From Shinella sp. XGS7 (lineage in GTDB: Bacteria > Pseudomonadota > Gammaproteobacteria > Burkholderiales > Burkholderiaceae_C), in contig NZ_CP084758.1 in the NCBI RefSeq assembly GCF_020535565.1, forward strand, positions 5,095,984 through 5,159,983: a stretch of DNA of 64,000 bases. Direction: 5' to 3'. Below, piece by piece: positions 15,623 to 23,001 of the stretch. Each line of letters opens with the position of its first letter. Position 1 is the first letter of the stretch. A model generated the notes under the pieces. That model was not told where the DNA came from, ran no database searches, and saw nothing but the letters and a program-made list of their open reading frames with translations. The translations under genes and the position numbers were made by a program.

Positions 15623-16084
15623 ATGAACACCTCGCTCCCCGCCCGCTGCCCCGATGCAAGCACCTCCGCCCCCCTGGGCATCACGCTGCTGCGCGTGAGC
15701 CTGGGCCTGATGTGGATCGCCCATGCCTTGCTCAAGCTGCTGGTCTTCACGCTGCCGGGCACGGCCCAGTTCTTCAGCAGCCAGGGCCTGCCGGGCGTGC
15801 TGGCCTACCCGGTGTTCGCGGTCGAGCTGCTGGGCGGCCTGGCCTTGTTGCTGGGCGTCTACGCCCGCCAGACCGCCCTGGCCCTGGTGCCGGTGATGGC
15901 CGTGGCCGCCTGGGTGCATCTGCCCAATGGCTGGGTGCACACCAGCCCCGGCGGCGGCTGGGAGTACCCGGTGTTCCTGATCGCCGCGTCCATCGCGCTC
16001 TGGCTGATGGGGGATGGCGCAGCCGCCCTGCGCCGCAGCCCCTTCCTCGTGCCCGCGGCAGCCCGCGGCCGGGAGCCGGCATGA
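15623..16084 (+). CDS. DoxX family membrane protein
   Basis: 153 residues with four hydrophobic helices (about 20-42, 56-76, 82-102, 112-132). The pattern GITLLRVSLGLMWIAHALLK, later LPGVLAYPVFAVELLGGLAL, is that of DoxX-type proteins. These small integral membrane proteins are linked to redox or thiol stress in several bacteria, but their reaction is generally unknown. The gene lies divergent from the LysR regulator and overlaps the GST start by four bases, so it is probably cotranscribed with it. Confidence 0.85.
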   Translation: MNTSLPARCPDASTSAPLGITLLRVSLGLMWIAHALLKLLVFTLPGTAQFFSSQGLPGVLAYPVFAVELLGGLALLLGVYARQTALALVPVMAVAAWVHLPNGWVHTSPGGGWEYPVFLIAASIALWLMGDGAAALRRSPFLVPAAARGREPA

Positions 16085-16752
16085 GCGCGCCGCTCACCCT
16101 GATCTCGCATGGGCTGTGTCCCTATGTGCAGCGCGCCGCCATCGTGCTGGCCGAAAAAGGCCTGCCCTTCGAGCGGCGTGAGATCGACCTGGCCCGCAAG
16201 CCAGACTGGTTCCTGCGCATCTCGCCGCTGGGCCAGACCCCGGTGCTGCTGGTGGGCGACACGCCCCTCTTCGAATCCGCGGTGATCTGCGAGTATCTGG
16301 ACGAGGCGCATGAGCCCCGTCTGCACCCGGCTCCGGCCCTGGCGCGCGCCCGGCATCGCGCCTGGATGGAGTTCGGCTCCGGCCTGCTCAAGCTCATCGG
16401 CGCCTTCTACAGCGCGCCGGATGAGGCCGCGCTGCAGGCCCGCGCGGCCGAGATCCACCAGCGCCTGAGGCAGCTGGAGGCGGTGCTGGGCGCCGGCCCC
16501 TACTTCGCGGGCCCGCACTTTGGCCTGGTGGACGCCGTCTTCGGCCCGGTGTTTCGCTACTTCGAGGTCTTAGCCCCCCTGGGGGACTTCGGTCTCTGGC
16601 AGGACCTGCCGCGGGTCCAGGCCTGGCGCCAGGCCCTGGCCGCGCGGCCCTCGGTGGCCGGCGCCGTGCGCGCCGACTACCCGCAGCGCCTGCTGGCCTT
16701 TCTCCGCGCCCGGGGCTCGGCGCTGAGCCGGCGTCTGCCCGCCGGCGCCTGA
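16081..16752 (+). CDS. Glutathione S-transferase family protein
   Basis: 223 residues. The N-terminal thioredoxin-like domain has HGLCPYVQRAAIVLAEKGLP with a CPYVQ active-site segment, indicating a cysteine-type (omega/DHAR-like) transferase or thiol reductase. The glutathione-gamma-Glu-binding strand is GQTPVLLVGDTPLFESAVIC. The helical C-terminal domain (about 85-205) follows. The ATG overlaps the doxX stop. A LysR-DoxX-GST trio suggests a small electrophile or redox stress operon. Confidence 0.88.
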   Translation: MSAPLTLISHGLCPYVQRAAIVLAEKGLPFERREIDLARKPDWFLRISPLGQTPVLLVGDTPLFESAVICEYLDEAHEPRLHPAPALARARHRAWMEFGSGLLKLIGAFYSAPDEAALQARAAEIHQRLRQLEAVLGAGPYFAGPHFGLVDAVFGPVFRYFEVLAPLGDFGLWQDLPRVQAWRQALAARPSVAGAVRADYPQRLLAFLRARGSALSRRLPAGA

Positions 16753-16756
16753 GGCT

Positions 16757-16780
16757 GCGCCCCCATCCCGCCGGGGGCGC
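16757..16780 (+). terminator. GC-rich hairpin after the GST gene
   Basis: GCGCCCCC (16757-16764) is exactly complementary to GGGGGCGC (16773-16780) with an 8-base loop, five bases after the GST stop. No T run follows, so it is a candidate terminator by position and stem only. Confidence 0.45.
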
Positions 16781-17391
16781 CAGGCGCACCGGGCCACCCG
16801 GCCCGCGACAACACCCCCCTCTTTGTTCTTGGCAATTAAAGTCGAAAACACAGGCCTAGACTCGGCGCGGCTTTGCAAGGAGGTCGTCAATCTCCCCGCT
16901 GCTCCAAAGCCGTGAACGACGACGACGCCGGGTGCCGATTGGCCGAACCCCATTGAACACGCCTGAATTCGTGCGGCAGGAGCGCTTTGCATCTGGGCAA
17001 AGACAGCTCGATCCGCAGCGGGGCGCCCATCTGAAGAGAGATGGCTCGCCACGCTGGTGAGGCCATACTCGCAGGCAACGGACGTCGGCACAGCCCTCAA
17101 GTCGTTAACCTCGGCGTATACCCGCGAACGGGCGTTGCCAAGGCAGACCGGCGCTCGGTTGTCTCACGCAGCAAGCTACGCGCTGTCACAATCCGCTGCG
17201 GCAGTGCCGCTCAAGCACATGTGTTTGGCTCACGCCTCGCGCATGGAAAACCGAAACGGATGCCCCGGCAGTCCCGCACGAGACCCCGGCGGCACCGACC
17301 GCCACATGATCTTCACTTTACCGAATCGCAGCGGCCAAAAAAGGCGCACGGACGAAGCACCTAAGCGTCGCGGACATGGAGGAACCCAGCT
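16781..17391. other. Gene-poor junction between GC-rich core and lower-GC island
   Basis: About 600 bases with no convincing gene: short frames occur on both strands but none has a good ribosome site, signal peptide or family motif. Base composition falls from the very GC-rich core to roughly balanced across this stretch, so it marks the left edge of the accessory island. No tRNA, integrase or att-like direct repeat was recognised. It presumably holds the promoter of the first small secreted protein gene. Confidence 0.5.
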
Positions 17392-17814
17392 ATGCGAACC
17401 AACCATACCGATCAACAAACAGCCGCCAGGGCGCGCGCCACGAGCCCCAAAGTGCAGCTTCGTATGCTGACTCTCGTGGCCGTCGCGGTGTCCTGCTTTG
17501 CGGCCGTGCAACCAGCATTTGCCGATTTCAACTGCACCGGTCCAGTCCGTGCCGTCTCGATTGAGGCGACCACCGGCGACTTGCTCGTGGGTGCAATAGG
17601 CCCCCTGCGCTGGGCGAGGCTTTGCAGTGTGAACCAGACCGTAGGCAGCATCACCCCTGCGGCCTGCAAATCCGTGCACAGCACGCTTTTGATTGCCCAA
17701 TCCACCGGCCAAGTGGCGCACGTGTCAACCAGGAACACACCCACGCCCTCATGTGAGGCTCATCCTGAATGGCAATGGGTGCAGGGGTTCTACTTCGTGC
17801 GCCTGGGAGAGTAG
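17392..17814 (+). CDS. Small secreted two-cysteine-type protein, island paralogue 1
   Basis: 140 residues; GGAGG lies 9 bases before the ATG. The signal peptide runs through MLTLVAVAVSCFAAVQPAFA and the mature protein starts DFNCTGPV. The family layout, seen in all eighteen paralogues of this island, is: early strands around a V-x-x-(V/I) segment, a strand with Gly, a strand ending in Cys (here ARLCSV), a helix of the form A-x-x-LLxAxxxGxxV (here STLLIAQSTGQVAHV), a late Cys (SC) and a final strand (FYFVRL). Extra cysteine in PAACKS. The export route beyond Sec and the function are unknown. Paralogue 2 follows 22 bases downstream. Confidence 0.75.
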   Translation: MRTNHTDQQTAARARATSPKVQLRMLTLVAVAVSCFAAVQPAFADFNCTGPVRAVSIEATTGDLLVGAIGPLRWARLCSVNQTVGSITPAACKSVHSTLLIAQSTGQVAHVSTRNTPTPSCEAHPEWQWVQGFYFVRLGE

Positions 17815-17836
17815 CGCCACAAGGCTCGGTGGCCAC

Positions 17837-18238
17837 ATGAAAATCAAGCAACCAAGTACCTACCCAGTACGACGCAAGCAAATTACGTACGGGGACCTGA
17901 AATTGAAAGCTCTGCAGATTGTTTTGGCGGCGTCAATCGCAACAGGCTTGTCAAGCACCGCCTTCGCGCAGGTAAACTGCATAGGTGTCCCGCAGGCCAC
18001 CAAGGTCGGAGAAATAGGCGCACAGGAGCCCTATTTCATCGTCAACATTGATGGGCTTGACTATCGCCTGGGCGCCATCAGCGACGATCCTGCAGCAAAG
18101 GCTAGACTGGCACAGGCCACCGTGGCCATGACGACTGGCAAGCGACTCATGCTCAGATACTGGCTGCCCCATACCACTTGCAGCGGAGCCAGTGAGGTTC
18201 GGGCGATCCCAAACTCAGTGCAAGTGCTTCAACAGTAA
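17837..18238 (+). CDS. Small secreted protein, island paralogue 2
   Basis: 133 residues from the ATG at 17837. A basic N-terminal stretch of about 22 residues precedes the signal segment LQIVLAASIATGLSSTAFA; mature start QVNCIGV. The helix region reads ARLAQATVAMTTGKRLMLRY, followed by TTCSG, matching the island family pattern (helix, TGK, strand, Cys). A shorter start just before LKALQIV is possible. Cotranscribed with paralogue 1 and converging on paralogue 3. Confidence 0.72.
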   Translation: MKIKQPSTYPVRRKQITYGDLKLKALQIVLAASIATGLSSTAFAQVNCIGVPQATKVGEIGAQEPYFIVNIDGLDYRLGAISDDPAAKARLAQATVAMTTGKRLMLRYWLPHTTCSGASEVRAIPNSVQVLQQ

Positions 18239-18325
18239 GTCCCGACAAATCATCAGCCTTGGATTTAGGGATCAGCGCCGTGGGCGAGCGAGAGGCCTAA
18301 AGAGCGCCTCCGCCTGCTGAAAGCT

Positions 18326-18748
18326 TCAATCCAAGCCGAAGATCTCGATCTTGCGCGCGCTCACGTTGATGCAATAGGTCGTCAGTGCAGCCGGGTCCCC
18401 TGCACCGTAGTAATACAGGCTTCGTCCGGCGAGTTTGGCGGCCATAGCCGTGGCCAGAAAAGCTTTTGATTGGTCGCCCGCATTCGCCGGATACCAAACA
18501 TTCTTACTGGCATCGGCAAACTGAACCAGGATGCGCGGATTGCTGTCGCAATAAAGCGTCTTCACGGCCACCGGAATGCCCGATTCCTCAAACGCAGCGA
18601 AAGCAGAGGCCGAGCACAGCACTAGCGCGACTGAAGTCAGTACTTGGGCAACGCGCACCTTTACTGCAGGCGCACGACACTCTTTGCGATCGACGACATC
18701 CGGCAACTTGACGAGCCTTACCCGAATAATTTCTTTTCGCCCCATCAT
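18326..18748 (-). CDS. Small secreted protein, island paralogue 3
   Basis: 140 residues from tandem ATG codons at 18748/18745, preceded by GGGGAA. A decayed copy at 19388-19658 has its ATG at the equivalent point, which supports this start although it leaves a long n-region before VLTSVALVLCSASAFA. The mature part has TLYCDSN, then FLATAMAAKLAGRSLYYYG, then TTYCINVS and a final strand IEIFGLD: the family pattern with two late-spaced cysteines. It is the parental-type copy of a 343-base duplication. Confidence 0.7.
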   Translation of the reverse strand: MMGRKEIIRVRLVKLPDVVDRKECRAPAVKVRVAQVLTSVALVLCSASAFAAFEESGIPVAVKTLYCDSNPRILVQFADASKNVWYPANAGDQSKAFLATAMAAKLAGRSLYYYGAGDPAALTTYCINVSARKIEIFGLD

Positions 18749-18816
18749 TTCCCCATTGCATATAAATGGAAGCAGGCTGCGCACACTATCTCTTTGGGGA
18801 GCCAGCTTCAATACAG
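18474..18816. repeat. Segmental duplication, copy A (with paralogue 3)
   Basis: This segment covers the 5' two-thirds of paralogue 3 and its upstream region. It aligns almost colinearly with 19388-19729, with scattered substitutions and small indels. Confidence 0.85.
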
Positions 18817-18997
18817 CCCCCACCAAAGAGCTTGTCGCGAGTGCTTGCAAGCGATTTTTTGCCCAGCAACAGAGCCGTGCATTTGCTCATAGCCGGAGAG
18901 CGAATAGAACGTGCCGGCTTGCGACGCTAGAGGCAAAATAGCACAGCCACAACACGCTTTACAGGCAAAGGCTGGCGCTGCGCCGTATCGTCTGGCT

Positions 18998-19339
18998 TCA
19001 AACTTCGATGGGGTCCAACTGATTTATCTCGCAGAAGCCACTGCTTCCGATACCCATGGTATAGACCACCACCCCCCGCTTACCCGAGGCCAGCATCAGC
19101 AATGCAAGTGCCATCATGGCCTTATGTTCGGACTTGATCAACATCCAGCCTTGCGGCGTTCCAGCACAGTTACCAGGGGGGCCGCTTTCAATTCGAATCA
19201 TCAGACCCTGCGCTATGCTCGTCGTGTCATAGATGTTGCCATGTTGATAGCTGTCCGCCGCTTGAGCCATCGGCGGCAACAACAAACCGAAGGCAACTGC
19301 CAATGCAGCAAGTTTTTTTAGAAATTCATTCGCGATCAT
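18998..19339 (-). CDS. Small secreted protein, island paralogue 4
   Basis: 113 residues from the ATG at 19339 (GGGAGGA about 8 bases upstream). The frame is open further upstream into the pseudogene region, but the signal peptide MIANEFLKKLAALAVAFGLL fixes the start; cleavage probably after AQA. The mature part has PPGNCAG, then MMALALLMLASGKRGVVVY, then SGFCEIN near the end. This is the island family pattern with helix, SGK and late Cys. Confidence 0.75.
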   Translation of the reverse strand: MIANEFLKKLAALAVAFGLLLPPMAQAADSYQHGNIYDTTSIAQGLMIRIESGPPGNCAGTPQGWMLIKSEHKAMMALALLMLASGKRGVVVYTMGIGSSGFCEINQLDPIEV

Positions 19340-19387
19340 AGAAGCAATCCTCCCAAACATTGGAAATATGGAATGGCGGCTGATCGA

Positions 19388-19658
19388 TCGCCCGCATTCA
19401 CCAATATCAAACATTCTTGCTGGCGTCGGCAAACTGAGCCAGGATGCGCGGATTTCTATCACAGTAGGGCGTATTCACGGCAACCGGAATGCCCGATTCC
19501 CAAAACGCAGCAAAAGCAGAGGCCAGTCACAGCACTAGCGCGACTGAAGTCAGTACCGAGGCAACGCGTGTCCTTACTGCAGGCGCACGATGCTCTTTGC
19601 GATCAACAACATCCGGCAACTTGGCGAGTCCTCCCCGACTAACCTCGTGCAGCACCAT
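19388..19658 (-). pseudogene. Decayed copy of small secreted protein paralogue 3
   Basis: Read from the ATG at 19658, the copy matches paralogue 3 through LAKLPDVVDRKEHRAPAV and VLTSVALVL, then meets TGA where paralogue 3 has a Cys codon. It recovers SAFAAFWESGIPVAV and ILAQFADASKNV, then meets another TGA at the Trp position. The 3' part with the conserved helix is absent. It is a recent but dead duplicate. Confidence 0.82.
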
Positions 19659-19729
19659 GGTTTTCTCGTGGTATCTAAATGGAGGCTGGCTGCACGCACC
19701 ATCTTATTGGGGAGCCAGCTTCTATACAG
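19388..19729. repeat. Segmental duplication, copy B (decayed)
   Basis: This is the partner of 18474-18816. Both copies end upstream in the shared block GGGGAGCCAGCTTC, so the 5' control region was duplicated together with the 5' part of the gene. Confidence 0.85.
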
Positions 19730-19802
19730 GAGCCTCATTTGCACCGACACGACCAACGCCACTGCGCGCTCAATACCACCTGCGACGTACAAACCACTCA
19801 CG

Positions 19803-20216
19803 TCAGTCGCGAATCACTGGACCGAAATACCAATCAGTCGGCGAATTGGGCAAAACGACATATGGCTTGACCCGAGTCGGCGTGCAATCACTGGAATTCG
19901 ACGCCCTCCCGTCAATCCAAAGTGAAACCCTTCGATCACTTAGCTTCGCTGCGAGCAAGGTTGCGTAGATGGCTCGGCACGCCGCTGGTTCAATGGCGTT
20001 TGACGGTGCTCGAGTGCTGCAGAGTATGGCGTGACTGAAGAGCTCCGATCCAGCATCCGACTTCATAGAAAGAAATATGGCCCCGTCTGGATTGAGGCCG
20101 AGATCCGCCACCCGTCCATTGCACTCCGTGCCATGCGCGCTCTGCATCAAGAACACACACAACCAGACTGCCCCGCCCCTTGCATTCATAGCCAACGACT
20201 GAAAATTTACAAACAT
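19803..20216 (-). CDS. Small secreted protein, island paralogue 5
   Basis: 137 residues from the ATG at 20216, preceded by a strong AGGGGGAGG. Signal peptide through GAVWLCVFLMQSAHG; mature start TECNGRV. It has HAILCST, PAACRAIYATLLAAKLSDRRV, SDCTPTR and a final strand VVLPN. It closely parallels paralogues 1, 11 and 16 (PxxC before the helix), a subgroup with four cysteines. Confidence 0.75.
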   Translation of the reverse strand: MFVNFQSLAMNARGGAVWLCVFLMQSAHGTECNGRVADLGLNPDGAIFLSMKSDAGSELFSHAILCSTRAPSNAIEPAACRAIYATLLAAKLSDRRVSLWIDGRASNSSDCTPTRVKPYVVLPNSPTDWYFGPVIRD

Positions 20217-20431
20217 GCCCTCCCCCTAGAAAAGGATAGTTAATCTGCAGCGATGGAAGAAAATTCAGATGGGACACTCTTCATTTCCTGCAACTCGCGT
20301 AGGTGGGCATTTTTGCGCTGACTTACACGCGCGTTGATTGTCGTCACTGAGCGACCCGCAGACTAGTGGCTGACGGCCCGTTAGCCAGACAACTTGAGGG
20401 CAGGTAGCCCCAAACGGGCGGCACAGCCTAC

Positions 20432-20842
20432 TCAGCGCTCAAGTCCAAAGGTAATCGCCATTGGCACCTTGAGTTTGCCATCCCCCCAGATGTCGATACA
20501 GCCGTTCACCCACGCATACGCTTTTTTGCCACTTGCAAGTGCGGTGACAGCTGTTGCGTAAAAGAGCCTGAAATGCGGATGGCTCTTGTCAAAGACCACT
20601 AGTTTCTCGTGCCCCGGCGTAGCGCAGCGCTCTGTATTGTCGGCCGCACTCAGGGTGACCATGGCGTGTCCCGAATCGTGGATGCCGACACCCACCACCT
20701 CCTGCAGGCCATTATTGCTGCCGGCCTGTGCCGCAGGAATGAACAGTGCAATCGACAGGAGCAGCACGCCCGCCCTGGCTGGCCGCCTCTGCGCCAATCG
20801 GCTCGCTGACAATTCGCCGCACTTAGGTTGCCTAACTCGCAT
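20432..20842 (-). CDS. Small secreted protein, island paralogue 6
   Basis: 136 residues; AAGGAG lies 8 bases before the ATG. A long basic n-region is followed by AGVLLLSIALFIPAAQA and mature GSNNGLQEVVGVGI. It has TERCATPG, then FRLFYATAVTALASGKKAYAW, then VNGCIDIWGDGKL. The segment HPHFRLFY-helix-GK-WVNGC is very similar to paralogue 12, so these two form a subgroup. Confidence 0.77.
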   Translation of the reverse strand: MRVRQPKCGELSASRLAQRRPARAGVLLLSIALFIPAAQAGSNNGLQEVVGVGIHDSGHAMVTLSAADNTERCATPGHEKLVVFDKSHPHFRLFYATAVTALASGKKAYAWVNGCIDIWGDGKLKVPMAITFGLER

Positions 20843-20972
20843 TGCCTGCTCCTTGATTCAATTCAGCCATCCAGAAATACGACAAAAGGCGTTTCAACCA
20901 AAGACGCCATTAGCGTCTGCCTCACTTTGGCACAGGCTCAAATACCCGCCACATCAGGGCACTTCAGTCAAT

Positions 20973-21359
20973 TCAATTCCGCACCGACAGATAGCCGAGC
21001 TTGCAATATCCGCTCGAGTCCAGGGTTGTGTGAAGAATCACATTGCTGCCCTGCGCCTTGGCAAGCAAGAGCGCTGCAACGTAGGTCTTGTAGTTGCTGT
21101 CGGTGTCATACAAAAAGGCAAAATTGCCGCTACTGCCTTCACACATCTTCGGCGTGCTCTCCAAGAACACGCGAAATCCGTAATTCGTACCCGCCGTGAC
21201 GTCAATCGCCTCGATGCGCCCCTGCTTGATGCCGGCCCAAGCGAAGGCTTGGGCATATGCGGCGGGAAATCCAAACAAAAGGAATGAGTAGCACAGCCCG
21301 TGCCTGGCAATTTTTAGAATATTGCCTGAAAACAGGCCAGCAGCATTCAGATTAATCAT
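20973..21359 (-). CDS. Small secreted protein, island paralogue 7
   Basis: 128 residues from the ATG at 21359 (GGAGGGG just upstream). Signal segment LCYSFLLFGFPAAYAQA. The mature part has KMCEGSSG, then TYVAALLLAKAQGSNVILHT, then SGYCKLGYLSV. It is a good match to the island pattern with a two-cysteine core. Function unknown. Confidence 0.76.
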   Translation of the reverse strand: MINLNAAGLFSGNILKIARHGLCYSFLLFGFPAAYAQAFAWAGIKQGRIEAIDVTAGTNYGFRVFLESTPKMCEGSSGNFAFLYDTDSNYKTYVAALLLAKAQGSNVILHTTLDSSGYCKLGYLSVRN

Positions 21360-21482
21360 GGCCCCTCCAATACTTGAAGTCAATCAAATCAACAAACTCT
21401 GCCTCGCGCCACACTGACAACAAAGCAAGCCGGCTCAGCTCCCCAGCCAGCAAGAGAACGGCTCAGCCAATCTACGGCTTAA

Positions 21483-21836
21483 TCACTTGAGGCGGACACC
21501 TTGCGGTCGCATATAGCCCTTGACTTCTGTGCAACTATTCAGATTGCCGAAAAACAGCTCCAGGTTTCTTGAGGCGAGTTGACCCGCCACGGCGAGGGCG
21601 AGCCGGTTTTTGGTGGCCGGGCTTGTGCAGTCCATACCCTCGGTTTGCGACCAGCTTGAGCCACCACAGATCGCAACGAAGTTCACCCAATTCCCGCCGA
21701 CTGAACCATGCACGTAGACACCGCCATGGTCATAGGCTTCGACGGTGTACTGACTGAGCTCGCAGTTGACCGCGCCGAAGGCGACGGGCACAGAAAGTAC
21801 GGCAAAAATTGTTGCAAGCAGTTTTTTATCGAGCAT
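21483..21836 (-). CDS. Small secreted protein, island paralogue 8
   Basis: 117 residues. Of two near ATG codons, 21836 (MLDKKLLATIFAVLSVPVAFG) is preferred because GGGGGAGGG then sits 6 bases upstream; 21842 is the alternative. Mature start AVNCELS. It has VAICGGS and GMDCTSPATKNRLALAVAGQLASRNLEL, then NSCTEVKG. Four cysteines in the mature protein. Confidence 0.76.
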   Translation of the reverse strand: MLDKKLLATIFAVLSVPVAFGAVNCELSQYTVEAYDHGGVYVHGSVGGNWVNFVAICGGSSWSQTEGMDCTSPATKNRLALAVAGQLASRNLELFFGNLNSCTEVKGYMRPQGVRLK

Positions 21837-22155
21837 ACGCATCCCTCCCCCAAAAACTAGGCCAGACAATCGCCAGCCCCTAAACCGTGCTCCCGTGCCC
21901 AGTCAAATCGGACATCGTCCAACAACGCCGTCCCCTGCAAAGGCGAATGCCGTCGTTATAGCCCGGCGCGACATCAATCATCCGATGCGCCCATGCTCCG
22001 GCCAAATTGGTGGCGTGGACGTATGGCTTCGGCGCTTGGTTTAAACCGAAGAATTCAATGCCCTAACTCACGAGGGGGCATGGCAAGACAGAGCAGCGCC
22101 GCGTCAAAAAGGGAAGCCGGAACCATGTCTGTAGCATGTGCCCTCTGACCCTGCA

Positions 22156-22494
22156 CTACTCGCTGACGCCATAGTCCCAGTCTTCCACATGCGCGCCGCC
22201 GTAGATGGCGCACCCGCCGGTACCAAAAGCTCCCACTCGCTTGCCCGCGCCTCTGGCGGCGAGCACCATGGCCAAAGCGGCTTTGCCACCGGCCGTATTC
22301 GTGTCAATGGCCAGTGCGTTCGGATAGGCCGATGCGTTGATACAGCCCGGGCTGTTGGAAATATTCCGCTCAAACATCACCATCGCACGGCCGTCCCGAT
22401 CAACCCGAACATTGGTCACCTGCGACAAGGAAACACTACCGGCAAAGGCGTTTGTGCTAGCCAGCATGTAAACGACAAATACAAGACGGTGCAC
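22156..22494 (-). CDS. Small secreted protein, island paralogue 9
   Basis: 112 residues from a GTG at 22494 (M)HRLVFVVYMLASTNAFAG, chosen because TTTGGAGG lies 4-5 bases before it; the ATG at 22530 has no ribosome site. The mature part starts SVSLSQVTNVRV and has SPGCINA, then AALAMVLAARGAGKRVGAFG, then GGCAIYG. It sits 138 bases downstream of the candidate immunity gene of RHS cassette 1. Confidence 0.75.
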   Translation of the reverse strand: MHRLVFVVYMLASTNAFAGSVSLSQVTNVRVDRDGRAMVMFERNISNSPGCINASAYPNALAIDTNTAGGKAALAMVLAARGAGKRVGAFGTGGCAIYGGAHVEDWDYGVSE

Positions 22495-22632
22495 AAAACC
22501 TCCAAATCGGACCTTAACGGCATTACACAATCAACATCAATACAAGCTCTTAAGCGCACCATTCGATCTAAACACTCAAATCGAGCCATCCGCCAAGCGG
22601 TATCGGGCCAACCGTCGTCAGCGAACGCATTT

Positions 22633-23001
22633 TCATGCAAACACAATACGACCTTCATCATCGGGCCAGTCAGATGTCGAGGCAAGCTCCATAAAGGAGA
22701 GAAATCCATCCTCGACATATGCAATGAAGAACAGTGCATTCACACCATCAGGATGGCGAGCCTCGGCTTGCGGAGGGGTTCTATTGAAATCGACGGGAAG
22801 ATTCTCAACCCGAAGCTCCATTGGCACTGCAAAGTCCAAATAGTAGCCGACGAATTTATCAGTTCTTTGTGTCACGCTTAGTGCACCGACCTGTCGGAGT
22901 AGAGCGGCCCTCCATGGCTCGTGCGTGATTGAACCAATCGCACGCTGAAGCGCTTCTCGCTCCAGCGGAGTTAGTTGAGCAATGGTCGCAGTACTTACCA
23001 T
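22633..23001 (-). CDS. Candidate immunity protein for RHS cassette 1
   Basis: 122 residues with no signal peptide or membrane segment, so probably cytoplasmic. Its ATG lies inside the last codons of the RHS gene (ATGGTAA overlap), the usual position for an immunity gene of a polymorphic toxin. The sequence has RTDKFVGYYLDFAVP and, near the end, HPDGVNALFFIAYVEDGFLSFMELAS, a G-hydrophobic-dGflsflE pattern common among small toxin-immunity proteins. No named family is claimed. If the toxin acts in the cytoplasm, a cytoplasmic immunity protein fits. Confidence 0.65.
   Translation of the reverse strand: MVSTATIAQLTPLEREALQRAIGSITHEPWRAALLRQVGALSVTQRTDKFVGYYLDFAVPMELRVENLPVDFNRTPPQAEARHPDGVNALFFIAYVEDGFLSFMELASTSDWPDDEGRIVFA

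Noticed and set aside
16570..17100. Minus-strand frame of 176 residues at the GC transition
   Set aside because: Its first half lacks any motif and its second half is antisense to the GST gene.
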